From JAVBKA01 sp031546715 (GTDB lineage Bacteria; Bacillota; Clostridia; Oscillospirales; UBA929): DNA of 6,776 bases. A model generated the notes under the pieces. The model had not been told where the DNA came from. It saw only the letters and a list, made by a program, of their open reading frames with translations, and made no database searches. A program made the position numbers and the translations under genes. The DNA lies in the NCBI GenBank assembly GCA_031546715.1, contig JAVBKA010000180.1, positions 1-6,776 on the forward strand. Reading direction: 5' to 3'. This document shows, piece by piece, positions 1-6,405 of the stretch (position 1 is its first letter; the number at the start of each line of letters is the position of its first letter).

Positions 1-14
1 CCTGGACAATACAT
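1..14 (-). CDS. 5' end of a leftward gene, cut by the window edge
   Basis: Only the start is visible: ATG at 14-12 followed by Tyr, Cys, Pro and the first two bases of a GGN (Gly) codon. The call rests on context. An excellent Shine-Dalgarno sequence AAGGGAGG (29-22) lies exactly 7 nt before the ATG, and a near-consensus promoter lies just upstream on the same strand (64-36). The product cannot be identified from four residues. A Cys-Pro near the N-terminus would fit a zinc-ribbon protein, but this is only a thought. If real, the gene is transcribed divergently from the small secreted-protein gene at 256. Confidence 0.45.
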
Positions 15-35
15 AATTACGCCTCCCTTGCTAAG

Positions 36-64
36 ATTTTACCTGAAATACTGTAGTACGTCAA
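36..64 (-). promoter_or_regulatory. Predicted sigma-70/sigma-A promoter for the leftward edge gene
   Basis: On the minus strand TTGACG (64-59) and TAAAAT (41-36) are separated by exactly 17 nt; each hexamer matches consensus at 5 of 6 positions. The expected transcription start is near 29-28, which would leave a leader of only about 15 nt that begins at the RBS (29-22). That is short but workable. The -35 lies 7 bp from the -35 of the opposite promoter (72-77), so the two promoters are back to back. Confidence 0.5.
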
Positions 65-71
65 TGAACAT

Positions 72-101
72 TTGACAACTATTGCAGTTTTTCGACATAA
101 T
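72..101 (+). promoter_or_regulatory. Predicted sigma-70/sigma-A promoter for the small secreted-protein gene
   Basis: A perfect -35 TTGACA (72-77) is followed after 18 nt by CATAAT (96-101), 5 of 6 matches to the -10 consensus. Transcription would begin near 108, giving a 5' leader of about 148 nt before the ATG at 256. The leader contains the 10-bp palindrome TTAGTACTAA (191-200) and a weak 7-bp stem with one wobble pair (203-209 with 218-224). A Spo0A-like box lies between and partly over the promoter elements (88-97). Confidence 0.5.
88..97 (-). promoter_or_regulatory. Putative Spo0A binding site (0A box)
   Basis: The minus strand reads TGTCGAAAAA, which contains the known 0A-box core TGNCGAA and matches the extended A-rich form. 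It sits in the spacer and touches the -10 of the rightward promoter (72-101), a position at which a bound regulator would be expected to repress. The same 10-mer recurs at 6406-6415 upstream of the phosphate transporter. Identification is by motif only. Confidence 0.4.
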
Positions 102-255
102 GTTTAGAGTTTTAAAACCTAAGAAAAAATGTTTAAACTCATCTGTTTTGATTGTAAAATTGTCCTGTAGCAAACGAAAACCAGGCGTTTTTAGTACTAA
201 TTGTTGTTAAGTGCACGTAACGACTAATAGTAAATATTTAGAGGGAGTGTATACA

Positions 256-642
256 ATGTATCAAACTATTAAAAAAGCCAAAGGCGTTCTTGTGGTCGCA
301 TTAATTACAAGCATGTTACTACTAAGTATGAGTGCCTTAGCAGGATCAGGCGAATTGTCATCCGCAAGCATAGTCAAGGATTCAGACGGAGCGTTTGGAC
401 CTATAGTGCCGATGTATGGAGCCATTGCTATTAGTGGAGCACAATCAGCTGCTGCAACAAATACCCTATGGGTGGCACTTGACCCAAGGGGACAAGGCGC
501 ATACAAAACTATGAGTGTGGCCCCAGGCGTTACCGCTTCAACTTCTGTCACTAACGCAATTACAGATGACTACAGAGTATTACTTGACCCTGCCGGAGCA
601 CTCCAGAAGGGTTGCATTGGCACTGGTGTAATAAAGAATTAA
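256..642 (+). CDS. Small Sec-secreted protein of unknown function
   Basis: I do not recognise the family. The ATG at 256 is preferred over an in-frame GTG at 211 because GAGGGAG (241-247) lies at good spacing before it and because it puts a classic signal peptide at the very N-terminus. That peptide has Lys6, Lys7 and Lys9, a hydrophobic core at about 10-25, and a signal peptidase I site ALA|GS after residue 29. The mature part, about 99 residues, is rich in Ala, Gly, Ser, Thr and Val. It has no further membrane segment, has one cysteine (Cys120), and shows a loosely repeated LDP (75-77 and 110-112) with a Gly-rich tail ending KN. No lipobox or LPXTG-type sorting motif is seen. It is followed by a hairpin and then by an ABC transporter operon on the same strand, so it could be a substrate or extracellular partner of that transporter (inference). 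A bacteriocin-like role is possible but unproven. Confidence 0.75.
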   Translation: MYQTIKKAKGVLVVALITSMLLLSMSALAGSGELSSASIVKDSDGAFGPIVPMYGAIAISGAQSAAATNTLWVALDPRGQGAYKTMSVAPGVTASTSVTNAITDDYRVLLDPAGALQKGCIGTGVIKN

Positions 643-652
643 TTCACAAGGA

Positions 653-686
653 CAATACAGGGCAAGCTAGTACTTGCCCTGTATTG
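653..686 (+). terminator. Strong hairpin after the secreted-protein gene, probably a partial terminator
   Basis: CAATACAGGGCAAG (653-666) and CTTGCCCTGTATTG (673-686) are perfect complements forming a 14-bp stem with the 6-nt loop CTAGTA, starting 10 nt after the stop codon. The sequence that follows (ATTTGCATCG) is only weakly T-rich. The hairpin could therefore act as an intrinsic terminator with readthrough into the transporter genes, or as a 3' stabiliser of an abundant short mRNA. Confidence 0.6.
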
Positions 687-737
687 ATTTGCATCGTTAA
701 TTAACTCATATTCCAGATTGCCACAGAAAATAAACTC

Positions 738-753
738 TTTCTATCGGTAGAAA
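738..753. promoter_or_regulatory. Short inverted repeat upstream of the transporter operon
   Basis: TTTCTA (738-743) and TAGAAA (748-753) are perfect inverted repeats around TCGG, about 16 bp before the putative RBS of the permease gene. This could be an operator half-site pair or a small mRNA hairpin. I see no convincing promoter in the 643-809 gap, only a weak TTGCCA at 718-723 with no good -10. Chance occurrence is quite possible. Confidence 0.2.
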
Positions 754-768
754 ACACTGATTATTTTT

Positions 769-785
769 AGGGGGCGGGTTTTATC
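769..785 (+). promoter_or_regulatory. RBS followed by a non-ATG codon: alternative permease start
   Basis: AGGGGGCGGG (769-778) is the only Shine-Dalgarno-like sequence before the permease, yet the first ATG in frame (810) is about 30 nt further on and has no RBS of its own. The frame is open back to a TAG at 768-770 and reads ATC (783) ATT (786) ACT TCA before reaching that ATG. Initiation at ATC or ATT, or a miscalled ATG at 783, would add 8-9 residues (ITSSIRTY), which resembles the short cytoplasmic lead of ABC-2 permeases. Confidence 0.35.
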
Positions 786-809
786 ATTACTTCATCTATA
801 AGAACATAC

Positions 810-1451
810 ATGCGCCAACTGCTGCGAGACAAAGTTATCATTATCGTTCTTCTCGGAATTATCTTGTATACGCTAATTGGAAGTTGGATGGAATTCGGAA
901 CTAGAGACCTAATAAATCTGGTTTACAAAAGCCAGTATACACATTTTATCAGTATGCTGGCACTGCTAGTTATTGGTGTAAGACTCGGAGGTATGGAACG
1001 GGAAAATGGTTCGATTGAGTTATTTGAAACCATAGGGAATGTAAAAAGGTCACTCATTCTTTCAAAATACATTTTTAGTCTCATGACTGCGTTATTTCTC
1101 TTTGTGGCATATGTTTTAGTGGTAACAGTATTATGGCTTATTTCCGGAAGTACCCTCAGTCTTTTTGGGCATATATTTACATATTCGCTCCTTCGTGTTT
1201 TAATCCCGTATATTACGTGCAGTATTATCGCCGTTGCCATTGGGGAACAAGTTAAAAGGCGGTATGCGTATTTACTTGTTTTGCTTGTATGGTGCATAAT
1301 TAGTCCTATATCGACATTTGCGACGCAATATGTGTATCAAGCCTTCAATATTGATTCTGATTTGTTGTACTATTGCTTTAATGTACTAAACATGGGTGCA
1401 AGATTATGTATGCCATCGCTTCGCCCTTTGGTTTGCTTCAAGGTTCTATAA
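810..1451 (+). CDS. ABC-2-type permease, N-terminal membrane part (frameshifted from the next frame)
   Basis: This segment encodes the first membrane half of a large ABC-2-type permease. Hydrophobic segments lie at about residues 9-26, 45-61, 88-110, 127-147 and 152-174, with the charged loop GGMERENGSIELFE (60-73) after the second, typical of these permeases. Sense ends at about residue 196 (Asn-Met-Gly, near 1389-1397); the last 17 or so residues before the stop at 1451 are out-of-frame readthrough. The natural continuation, with its own hydrophobic segments, is in the -1 frame from about 1400. Adding one base near the GGG at 1394-1396 joins both parts into one reading frame of about 724 residues (810-2983). 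No slippery heptamer is visible, so programmed frameshifting is unlikely. The start is uncertain: ATG 810 lacks an RBS, and an ATC/ATT start at 783/786 fits the upstream RBS better. The partners are the ATPase at 2980 and the small permease at 3878. Confidence 0.7.
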   Translation: MRQLLRDKVIIIVLLGIILYTLIGSWMEFGTRDLINLVYKSQYTHFISMLALLVIGVRLGGMERENGSIELFETIGNVKRSLILSKYIFSLMTALFLFVAYVLVVTVLWLISGSTLSLFGHIFTYSLLRVLIPYITCSIIAVAIGEQVKRRYAYLLVLLVWCIISPISTFATQYVYQAFNIDSDLLYYCFNVLNMGARLCMPSLRPLVCFKVL

Positions 1452-2983
1452 TTTGGATAACCAACTGCGCAATACTATTTCTGGTTATTTGCTATTGCTT
1501 TTTGATTTCATTTACTGCACAACGCTCTGCAAAACTGCGAATAGTATATTCCGCTTCGCTGGTTTCGGTTGTGGTTTTAGGGCTTTTGCTGTCAGGTACT
1601 CCTAAAATGCAAGCATATTTTGATGTCTTCGATACTTACGACGCTTATCGAACGAAATATGAAATAGAATATTATGGAAACTTTTATCATTTTACTGGTG
1701 CGTCACAGGGTAAGGTTCTCGAATATGACAAAGTTCCGGAATTTAGTGATGAAATTGTACTGGAACCAACCGATTACAATGTAGAATTATCTGCGGGTAT
1801 ATTAGATGCAACAGTTAATTGTGACATAACGGCAGTTGTGACAAAGACCTCAAACAAACAAACCTTTACATTATATCATGCGTTTATTGTTAAGGAGATT
1901 ATCAAAGATTCGCAATCCATGGAATTTCAGCAGTCGGGAGACTATATAGAGGTATATTTTCCTGAACCATTAACTATAGGCGAGACTATTAATCTGCATT
2001 TCTCGTATAAAGGACTTTCGTCAGCGTCATTTCCATGCTATAACGAAATCGTATATTTACCGTCAAACTATCCGTGGCTTCCCCGCGTTGGATTTATACT
2101 CCCGCCGGAAAAAGTTGTTTTTTCTGATAGTGATAATTTGGCATTGTACGAGCCTTGGGTAACCGCTGAGCCAATATCATTTTCCTTAAAATTTAATGCT
2201 AACCGAACCGTCTATGTAAATCTGCCCGAGGCATCTGATGGCGGATGGGCAGGAAATTCGTCAAGAGGTCTTACGGTGATAAGTTCAGCATTGTTGTCGA
2301 AATCCACAGTAGATGATTATGTAGTATACTATCCTGAAACGTTAACTCAATACTTGAAGGATTTTGTTCAAAGAGCAAAAAATATGACTAACTCAAGCAA
2401 AGAAGTGCTTGACCATCTCGGGGTATCCGGCGTCGAATTCAATAGTAAGACTATTGTTTTTTTACCATTCCCACCCAGCGGTATTATGGAACAGGAAGTA
2501 CTGCAGTCAATCAGCGGTGAGACGGGTCTGTTTTTTAATTCCGTAAACAATGCCTACTTGTTCTTATTTGGTTATGATTATAGCCAAATTGAGTCTGTTG
2601 ACTTTAGTCAAGGGTTTAGATCAATACTAACTTCACCAAATTTTCGCCGAGCAGAAAACTTTGAGCCTGTGGCTCTCAACATCAAGCAATATTTTTATCG
2701 CTGGCGTGACAGCGTGTTCATGCATGAGCCTTTAGTATTACGGGATTATGATCGAAATTTCTATGAATTCTATGAAAACACCGGTACACTTTACGACACT
2801 ACAAGGGAACAAGCTGATGAGTTTGAAGAAAAACTTAGCAAAATTATATTTGATAATGACATCAATTTAGCAAACAGCTTCTTTTCATGGTGGTATACAA
2901 GCTGCCAAACTGGGGACTATCCCACAATGAAGCAGTACATTGCAAAGGCGGACGAAATACTTAGTGAAGGAGAACTGCAATGA
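1406..2983 (+). CDS. ABC-2 permease C-terminal part with a degenerate M1-peptidase-like extracellular domain
   Basis: The segment starts with the last membrane spans of the permease (residues about 12-38 and 44-64). A long extracellular region of about 460 residues follows. Residues about 120-200 look like the beta-sandwich of M1 aminopeptidases (alternating hydrophobics, then GETINLHFSYKG). Residues about 325-365 resemble the start of the catalytic domain, with a helix running into KTIVFLPF and GIMEQ (359-363), close to the family GxMEN motif. The zinc site HEXXH that should follow is absent, so it is probably not a peptidase and may bind a peptide or sense the surface (inference). The ATG at 1406 has only a weak GGGTG (1394-1398) before it and lies inside the membrane domain, so this is more likely the frameshifted remainder of the gene at 810 than a separate gene. 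Translation as a coupled second subunit cannot be excluded. Its stop overlaps the next ATG (ATGA, 2980-2983). Confidence 0.75.
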   Translation: MYAIASPFGLLQGSIIWITNCAILFLVICYCFLISFTAQRSAKLRIVYSASLVSVVVLGLLLSGTPKMQAYFDVFDTYDAYRTKYEIEYYGNFYHFTGASQGKVLEYDKVPEFSDEIVLEPTDYNVELSAGILDATVNCDITAVVTKTSNKQTFTLYHAFIVKEIIKDSQSMEFQQSGDYIEVYFPEPLTIGETINLHFSYKGLSSASFPCYNEIVYLPSNYPWLPRVGFILPPEKVVFSDSDNLALYEPWVTAEPISFSLKFNANRTVYVNLPEASDGGWAGNSSRGLTVISSALLSKSTVDDYVVYYPETLTQYLKDFVQRAKNMTNSSKEVLDHLGVSGVEFNSKTIVFLPFPPSGIMEQEVLQSISGETGLFFNSVNNAYLFLFGYDYSQIESVDFSQGFRSILTSPNFRRAENFEPVALNIKQYFYRWRDSVFMHEPLVLRDYDRNFYEFYENTGTLYDTTREQADEFEEKLSKIIFDNDINLANSFFSWWYTSCQTGDYPTMKQYIAKADEILSEGELQ

Positions 2984-3888
2984 ATGACTTAGTTATATCA
3001 CATGTTAATAAGTGCTACCATAAAAAGGTTCATGCCCTTAATGACGTTTCTCTTGAGATAAAGTCAGGAATATGCGGTCTTTTAGGACCTAACGGCGCAG
3101 GTAAAACAACTCTTATCCGCATTCTTATGACAATATTGCGCGCCGATTCAGGCGAAATCAGCATGGGGAATATTCATTGGTCAAAGTCGGCTCAAGTTAG
3201 GAGCATGATAGGATATGTTCCACAACATTTTGGCTTGTACCCCTTAGTAACTGTCGAGGAAGCGTTGCACCATATTGCCATATTAAAAGGAATTTCCAAA
3301 AATGATGCTGTAAATCAAATTGAGTGGGCGTTAGAAAAGGTAAACTTAAGCGACCAGTCGGCAAAAAAAATTAAGGCGTTGTCTGGCGGAATGTTAAAGC
3401 GTTTAGCAATAGCTCAGGCGATTCTGGGCAATCCTAAATTATTGGTTTTTGACGAACCTACCGCCGGACTTGACCCAGAGGAGCGAATTCGGTTTCGCAA
3501 TATTATTTTAGATATTGCCGAAGCAAAAACCATATTAATCTCTACACATATCGTGCCAGACGTTCAGTCGGTATGCCAAAATGCAGTAATTCTAAACAAT
3601 GGTAAAGTGCTGGCAAGTGATACCGTCAGCAATATTATCAATCAGTCTAGGGGGCATATTGAAGAACGAATTTTATCAGGAGCTGAATACGAAGGGATTA
3701 AAAATAATATTGTACTTATTTCAAAAAATATAATTGAATCTGGCATGTTTTCCGTCAGGTATATAGTTAAGGAAGCCTCGGATAGCCTTGGAGTAAATCC
3801 AGTTAGCGAGATTCTGCTGGAGGATGCCTATATGAATGTGTTAAGCAAGCGCCATATGCAATCGCAGGTGTCCGGTAATGCTGTATAG
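2980..3888 (+). CDS. ABC transporter ATP-binding protein
   Basis: This 302-residue cytoplasmic ATPase powers the ABC-2 complex formed with the neighbouring permeases. All nucleotide-binding elements are intact and in order: Walker A GPNGAGKT (36-43), Q-loop Gln82 in YVPQHFGLYP, signature LSGGM (134-138), Walker B LLVFDEP (154-160), D-loop GLD (163-165) and the switch His190 in STHI. The core runs to about residue 215. The tail of about 85 residues ends in LLEDAYM, as in other ABC-2 exporter ATPases. GGAG (2970-2973) lies 6 nt before the ATG. The start overlaps the previous stop by 4 nt and the end overlaps the next gene by 11 nt, so all are translationally coupled. The sequence LSGGM-KR and the FDEPTAGLDPEERIRFRN stretch resemble drug, peptide and antimicrobial-type exporters. 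The cargo is not determinable from this protein. Confidence 0.93.
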   Translation: MNDLVISHVNKCYHKKVHALNDVSLEIKSGICGLLGPNGAGKTTLIRILMTILRADSGEISMGNIHWSKSAQVRSMIGYVPQHFGLYPLVTVEEALHHIAILKGISKNDAVNQIEWALEKVNLSDQSAKKIKALSGGMLKRLAIAQAILGNPKLLVFDEPTAGLDPEERIRFRNIILDIAEAKTILISTHIVPDVQSVCQNAVILNNGKVLASDTVSNIINQSRGHIEERILSGAEYEGIKNNIVLISKNIIESGMFSVRYIVKEASDSLGVNPVSEILLEDAYMNVLSKRHMQSQVSGNAV

Positions 3889-4576
3889 AAAGAGTATATC
3901 CCTGTTGTTTTCAAAGGAAATTGCTCGTTTTGAGCATAAATGCATGGGGATTAATCGGTATGTGCCTTACGTTTTGCTGCTTGGGGAATTTTCGTTTGTC
4001 ATAGCACTTTATGCGGTTGGTCTCCTTGAGTATAAATATATTATGGCATCATCAGAGTTACTGCTTCCCATAGGGGGGGAATGGTATGGCATTTTTATTA
4101 CAAGAGGGGTTTTAGAGCTTCCGGGAAGTAACTTATATTTTACATATGATATCAGCCGAATTTATCTAGGAACTTTACGGATTCTAAGAGAGTATGTAAT
4201 CTATGCCATAATTGTTGTGGCGCAGCTGTCTTTGTTATTCGCAATAGCCGCGCTTCCGTTTGCAGATTTACTGATGCTTTTGTTATTAACTCTGACACAG
4301 ATATTGTTTTTTGCAGGGCTAGGTTTCTTCCTTTCTGTAGTACTAAAGGAAACATTTTTCGCTGTCGTAGGCTGCGCCGCATATATAGTCTTTTTTATTT
4401 TTACGAAAGGGGAAGGACTTTCGTTCCTTTGCATATATCAGTTTTTGGAAGAACCATCACTCGAATACGTCACGCTTTCTTTTGGCCGGGATATTGCTTT
4501 ATGCGTTTTGCTATTTGCAGTTGCGCAAATAATTCTGAGCAAGATGCAGCCAAGAGAGATAGTTGAAAATGATTAA
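3878..4576 (+). CDS. Small ABC-2-type permease, second membrane subunit
   Basis: This 232-residue polytopic membrane protein has hydrophobic segments at about residues 28-50, 106-127, 130-156, 159-176 and 200-220. A stretch around 64-78 may be re-entrant or periplasm-facing. The N-terminus is cytoplasmic-looking (Arg4, Lys5, Lys13, Arg17, Lys21). I recognise no specific family motif. The role is inferred from position: it begins 11 nt inside the ATPase gene, with AGGTG (3865-3869) 8 nt before the ATG, and closes the operon just before a strong terminator. It most likely pairs with the large permease to form the translocation pore. It is shorter than typical full ABC-2 permeases (about 250-400 residues) but shows no sign of truncation: start, stop and spans look coherent. 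Confidence 0.8.
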   Translation: MLYRKSISLLFSKEIARFEHKCMGINRYVPYVLLLGEFSFVIALYAVGLLEYKYIMASSELLLPIGGEWYGIFITRGVLELPGSNLYFTYDISRIYLGTLRILREYVIYAIIVVAQLSLLFAIAALPFADLLMLLLLTLTQILFFAGLGFFLSVVLKETFFAVVGCAAYIVFFIFTKGEGLSFLCIYQFLEEPSLEYVTLSFGRDIALCVLLFAVAQIILSKMQPREIVEND

Positions 4577-4608
4577 AAGTGTACAACAAAGCACCAAAAA
4601 CGGAAAAG

Positions 4609-4637
4609 AGTCACCGTTTACATTGTAAACGGTGACT
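4609..4637. terminator. Bidirectional rho-independent terminator between convergent genes
   Basis: AGTCACCGTTTAC (4609-4621) pairs perfectly with GTAAACGGTGACT (4625-4637) across the 3-nt loop ATT. On the plus strand TTTTC follows; on the minus strand the stem is followed by CTTTTCC and a further T run (complement of 4596-4600). It lies 32 nt after the small permease stop and 81 nt beyond the phosphate transporter stop, so it can serve both convergent transcripts. Confidence 0.85.
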
Positions 4638-4718
4638 TTTCTATCGCTAAGTATATCCTATATATAACCAAAATAATAGCTAATTCAGGCGTTGCCGTAC
4701 CGTTTCCTATATACCTAC

Positions 4719-6014
4719 TTACTGCTTAATCACTGAGTACGCAATATTAGTGCAGTGGTCGGCAACGCGTTCGAGATTTGTTACAATTTTAATCATAATC
4801 AGACCCTCGACGGCGGGGTAGTCGTGCTTATTAAGCCTATCGATGTTTTTCTCCTGAAAGACAACCATTGCATTGTCAACTCTGTCCTCAACGGCGTTCA
4901 TCGCGTCAATTTTCGGCTGCTCGGAACGTCTTGTGGAGAAGATTTCAAAGGATTTGTCAAACACGGTCAGTGTGTCGTTGTAAACACTGGCAAGCTCTTG
5001 CAAGGTCTGGGAATGGAGGGAAAGGTTCTGATTTATGCAAACCTGTGCTTCTTCAACGATATTTTCGGCATGGTCACCAATTCTTTCGATGTCATTTATA
5101 ACATGATACAGCGACGCAACCAGACCAACGTCCTTGTCATCAAGGTCGAGAGTGCTCATTTTTACTAAAAATCCCGTAATAGAGTGATTAAGAAAATTTA
5201 TCAGCTTTTCTCTGCTATAAACGTCCGCAACGAACTCAGGGTTTTTAGTTTGCAATGCGGCAAACGCGCTTTCTAGATTGCTTTTAGCGAGCTGGGCCAT
5301 GCGTTCTACTTCCTTCATAACCTGTGTGATAGCGAAAGGAGGCGTTGCAAGGAGCTTGTCGTTGATGTAAAGAAGCTTCATTTCGTTTGTTTGTACATCC
5401 TCGCCAGGAATGAGCTTACATGCAATAGTCACTAAAATGTTGCCTAGCGGGAACAGAACTGCAGTAGTCACCACGTTGAATATCAGATGGGTAATTGCTA
5501 TCTGCACAGCGGGGTCACTTGCGACGGAGGTCACAAAGTCAGTCAGAATCGGGAAGCCCAGCGAGCGGGTTACTAGCACCACGGACACGAAAATTCCTGT
5601 TCCGAGGACGTTAAATAGTAGGTGAATCATTGCAGCGCGTCGAGCGGTTTTATTTGTACCAATAGACGCAAGCAAAGCCGTCACACAAGTGCCGATGTTT
5701 TGCCCGAACAGAACAAAAATGGCCGAGGAGAGTGGCACTAAGCCTTGCATTGCAAGGGCTTGAAGAATCGCAACAGATGCCGAGGAGCTTTGAATAATGG
5801 CGGTAATTGCAACGCCTGCTAAAATACCGAGAAGAGGTTCTTGACCAAAAGAAACAATCAGGTCGCGGAAGCCTTGATATTGACCCAGAGGTGCCAGAGA
5901 GTCCGACATCATGTTGAGCCCGAGGAAGAGTAAGCCAATGCCAGCCAGAATTGCGCCCATGTTTTTAATAGAACTCTTTTTAATAAAGGATACGCAGACA
6001 ACGCCGATAATCAA
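4719..6014 (-). CDS. Na+/phosphate cotransporter with PhoU domain, main uninterrupted part
   Basis: This is the bulk (residues 114-544 of the reconstructed protein) of a PNaS/NptA-type (PF02690) membrane transporter that moves phosphate with Na+. It holds the second of the two inverted Na_Pi_cotrans repeats: GLLFLGLNMMSDSL, then the family signature QSSSAS (188-193, reconstructed numbering) and GQNIGT (217-222). From about residue 338 a PhoU-like helical domain follows. Its two characteristic metal/charge motifs are visible: NDIERIGDHAEN (420-431) and TNLERVADHCTN (about 525-536). Such fusions are common in bacteria; E. coli YjbB is an example, implicated in phosphate export, so the direction of transport is open. 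The apparent start TTG at 6014 lies mid-protein and has no convincing role as an initiator. The true start is at 6351, and the first 113 residues are shifted by two single-base losses. Confidence 0.88.
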   Translation of the reverse strand: MIIGVVCVSFIKKSSIKNMGAILAGIGLLFLGLNMMSDSLAPLGQYQGFRDLIVSFGQEPLLGILAGVAITAIIQSSSASVAILQALAMQGLVPLSSAIFVLFGQNIGTCVTALLASIGTNKTARRAAMIHLLFNVLGTGIFVSVVLVTRSLGFPILTDFVTSVASDPAVQIAITHLIFNVVTTAVLFPLGNILVTIACKLIPGEDVQTNEMKLLYINDKLLATPPFAITQVMKEVERMAQLAKSNLESAFAALQTKNPEFVADVYSREKLINFLNHSITGFLVKMSTLDLDDKDVGLVASLYHVINDIERIGDHAENIVEEAQVCINQNLSLHSQTLQELASVYNDTLTVFDKSFEIFSTRRSEQPKIDAMNAVEDRVDNAMVVFQEKNIDRLNKHDYPAVEGLIMIKIVTNLERVADHCTNIAYSVIKQ

Positions 6015-6351
6015 AGCAAAGGGGGCGATGGATTTAGGGTTCAGGGCAACGAGCCAGCTAGTTACGTGGTACCGATATTGGCACCCATAATAATTCCAAC
6101 GGATTGCGAAAGCGACATAAGTCCCGCATTTACGAAGCCGACAACCATTACCGTGGTGGCAGAGGAGCTTTGACTTATTCCGGTAACAGCAACACCGACT
6201 AAAAGACCCGAAAGCGGTTAGCGGTAAGAACCTCTAACATACGCCTCAGCCGTGAGCCAGCGGCATGTTCCAGACCATCACTCATAATTTTCATGCCGAA
6301 TAAGAATAATCCCAAGCCAGAAATAAGCCCTAAAATGTCCTTAAAATCCAA
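6015..6351 (-). pseudogene. N-terminal part of the Na+/phosphate cotransporter, broken by two frameshifts
   Basis: Reading leftward from TTG 6351 gives LDFKDILGLISGLGLFLFG and on to TANRFR (residue 48), the canonical NptA-type N-terminus; a TAG stops that frame at 6201-6199. Shifting by one base at the GGG (6209-6207) restores GLLVGVAVTG, the signature QSSSATT (61-67) and GANIGTT (90-96), until a TAA at 6064-6062. A second one-base shift at ACGT (6067-6064) restores VTSWLVALNPKS and runs into the main reading frame. With both bases added the gene is 1635 nt, or 544 residues plus stop, a normal family length. Start choice is firm: GGGAGG (6364-6359) is 7 nt before the TTG, and family N-termini begin in this way. 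Residue conservation is intact in all three pieces, so the damage is either very recent or a sequence error. Confidence 0.8.
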
Positions 6352-6358
6352 TTAAAAA

Positions 6359-6364
6359 CCTCCC
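6359..6364 (-). promoter_or_regulatory. RBS fixing a TTG start for the phosphate transporter
   Basis: GGGAGG on the minus strand, 7 nt upstream of TTG 6351-6349. No ATG start lies nearby in frame, and the residues directly after the TTG match the conserved N-terminus of the family. Confidence 0.75.
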
Positions 6365-6405
6365 AAATTCAATTTTACTGACGTACTTCTAACTAATATA
6401 TATCG

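Noticed and set aside
55..63. AGTACGTCA shared with the phosphate transporter leader (6377-6389 region, minus strand)
   Set aside because: It is short, its orientation relative to the 0A-like boxes differs between the two places, and it overlaps the -35 in only one of them; probably chance.
174..190. AAACG...CGTTT stem followed by TTAG in the leader of the secreted-protein gene, as an attenuator
   Set aside because: Only 5 bp with a 9-nt loop and no adequate T tract.
261..551. Antisense open frame of 96 codons over the secreted-protein gene
   Set aside because: It is a shadow of the Ala/Gly-rich coding strand, without RBS or promoter.
1385..1410. Programmed -1 ribosomal frameshifting in the permease gene
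   Set aside because: No slippery heptamer in the correct frame and no obvious downstream stem; a lost base is simpler.
1396..1605. A third overlapping open frame (69 codons) at the permease frameshift
   Set aside because: Its translation is Phe/Cys/Arg-rich without coherent spans, and the frame giving the permease continuation explains the same DNA better.
2295..2301. TGTCGAA, a further match to the 0A-box core
   Set aside because: It lies deep inside the permease coding sequence and lacks the extended A-rich end; one or so 7-mer matches are expected by chance.
4755..5168. A 137-codon open frame on the plus strand
   Set aside because: It lies entirely antisense to the conserved PhoU region of the phosphate transporter, has no RBS, and its translation has no recognisable domain.
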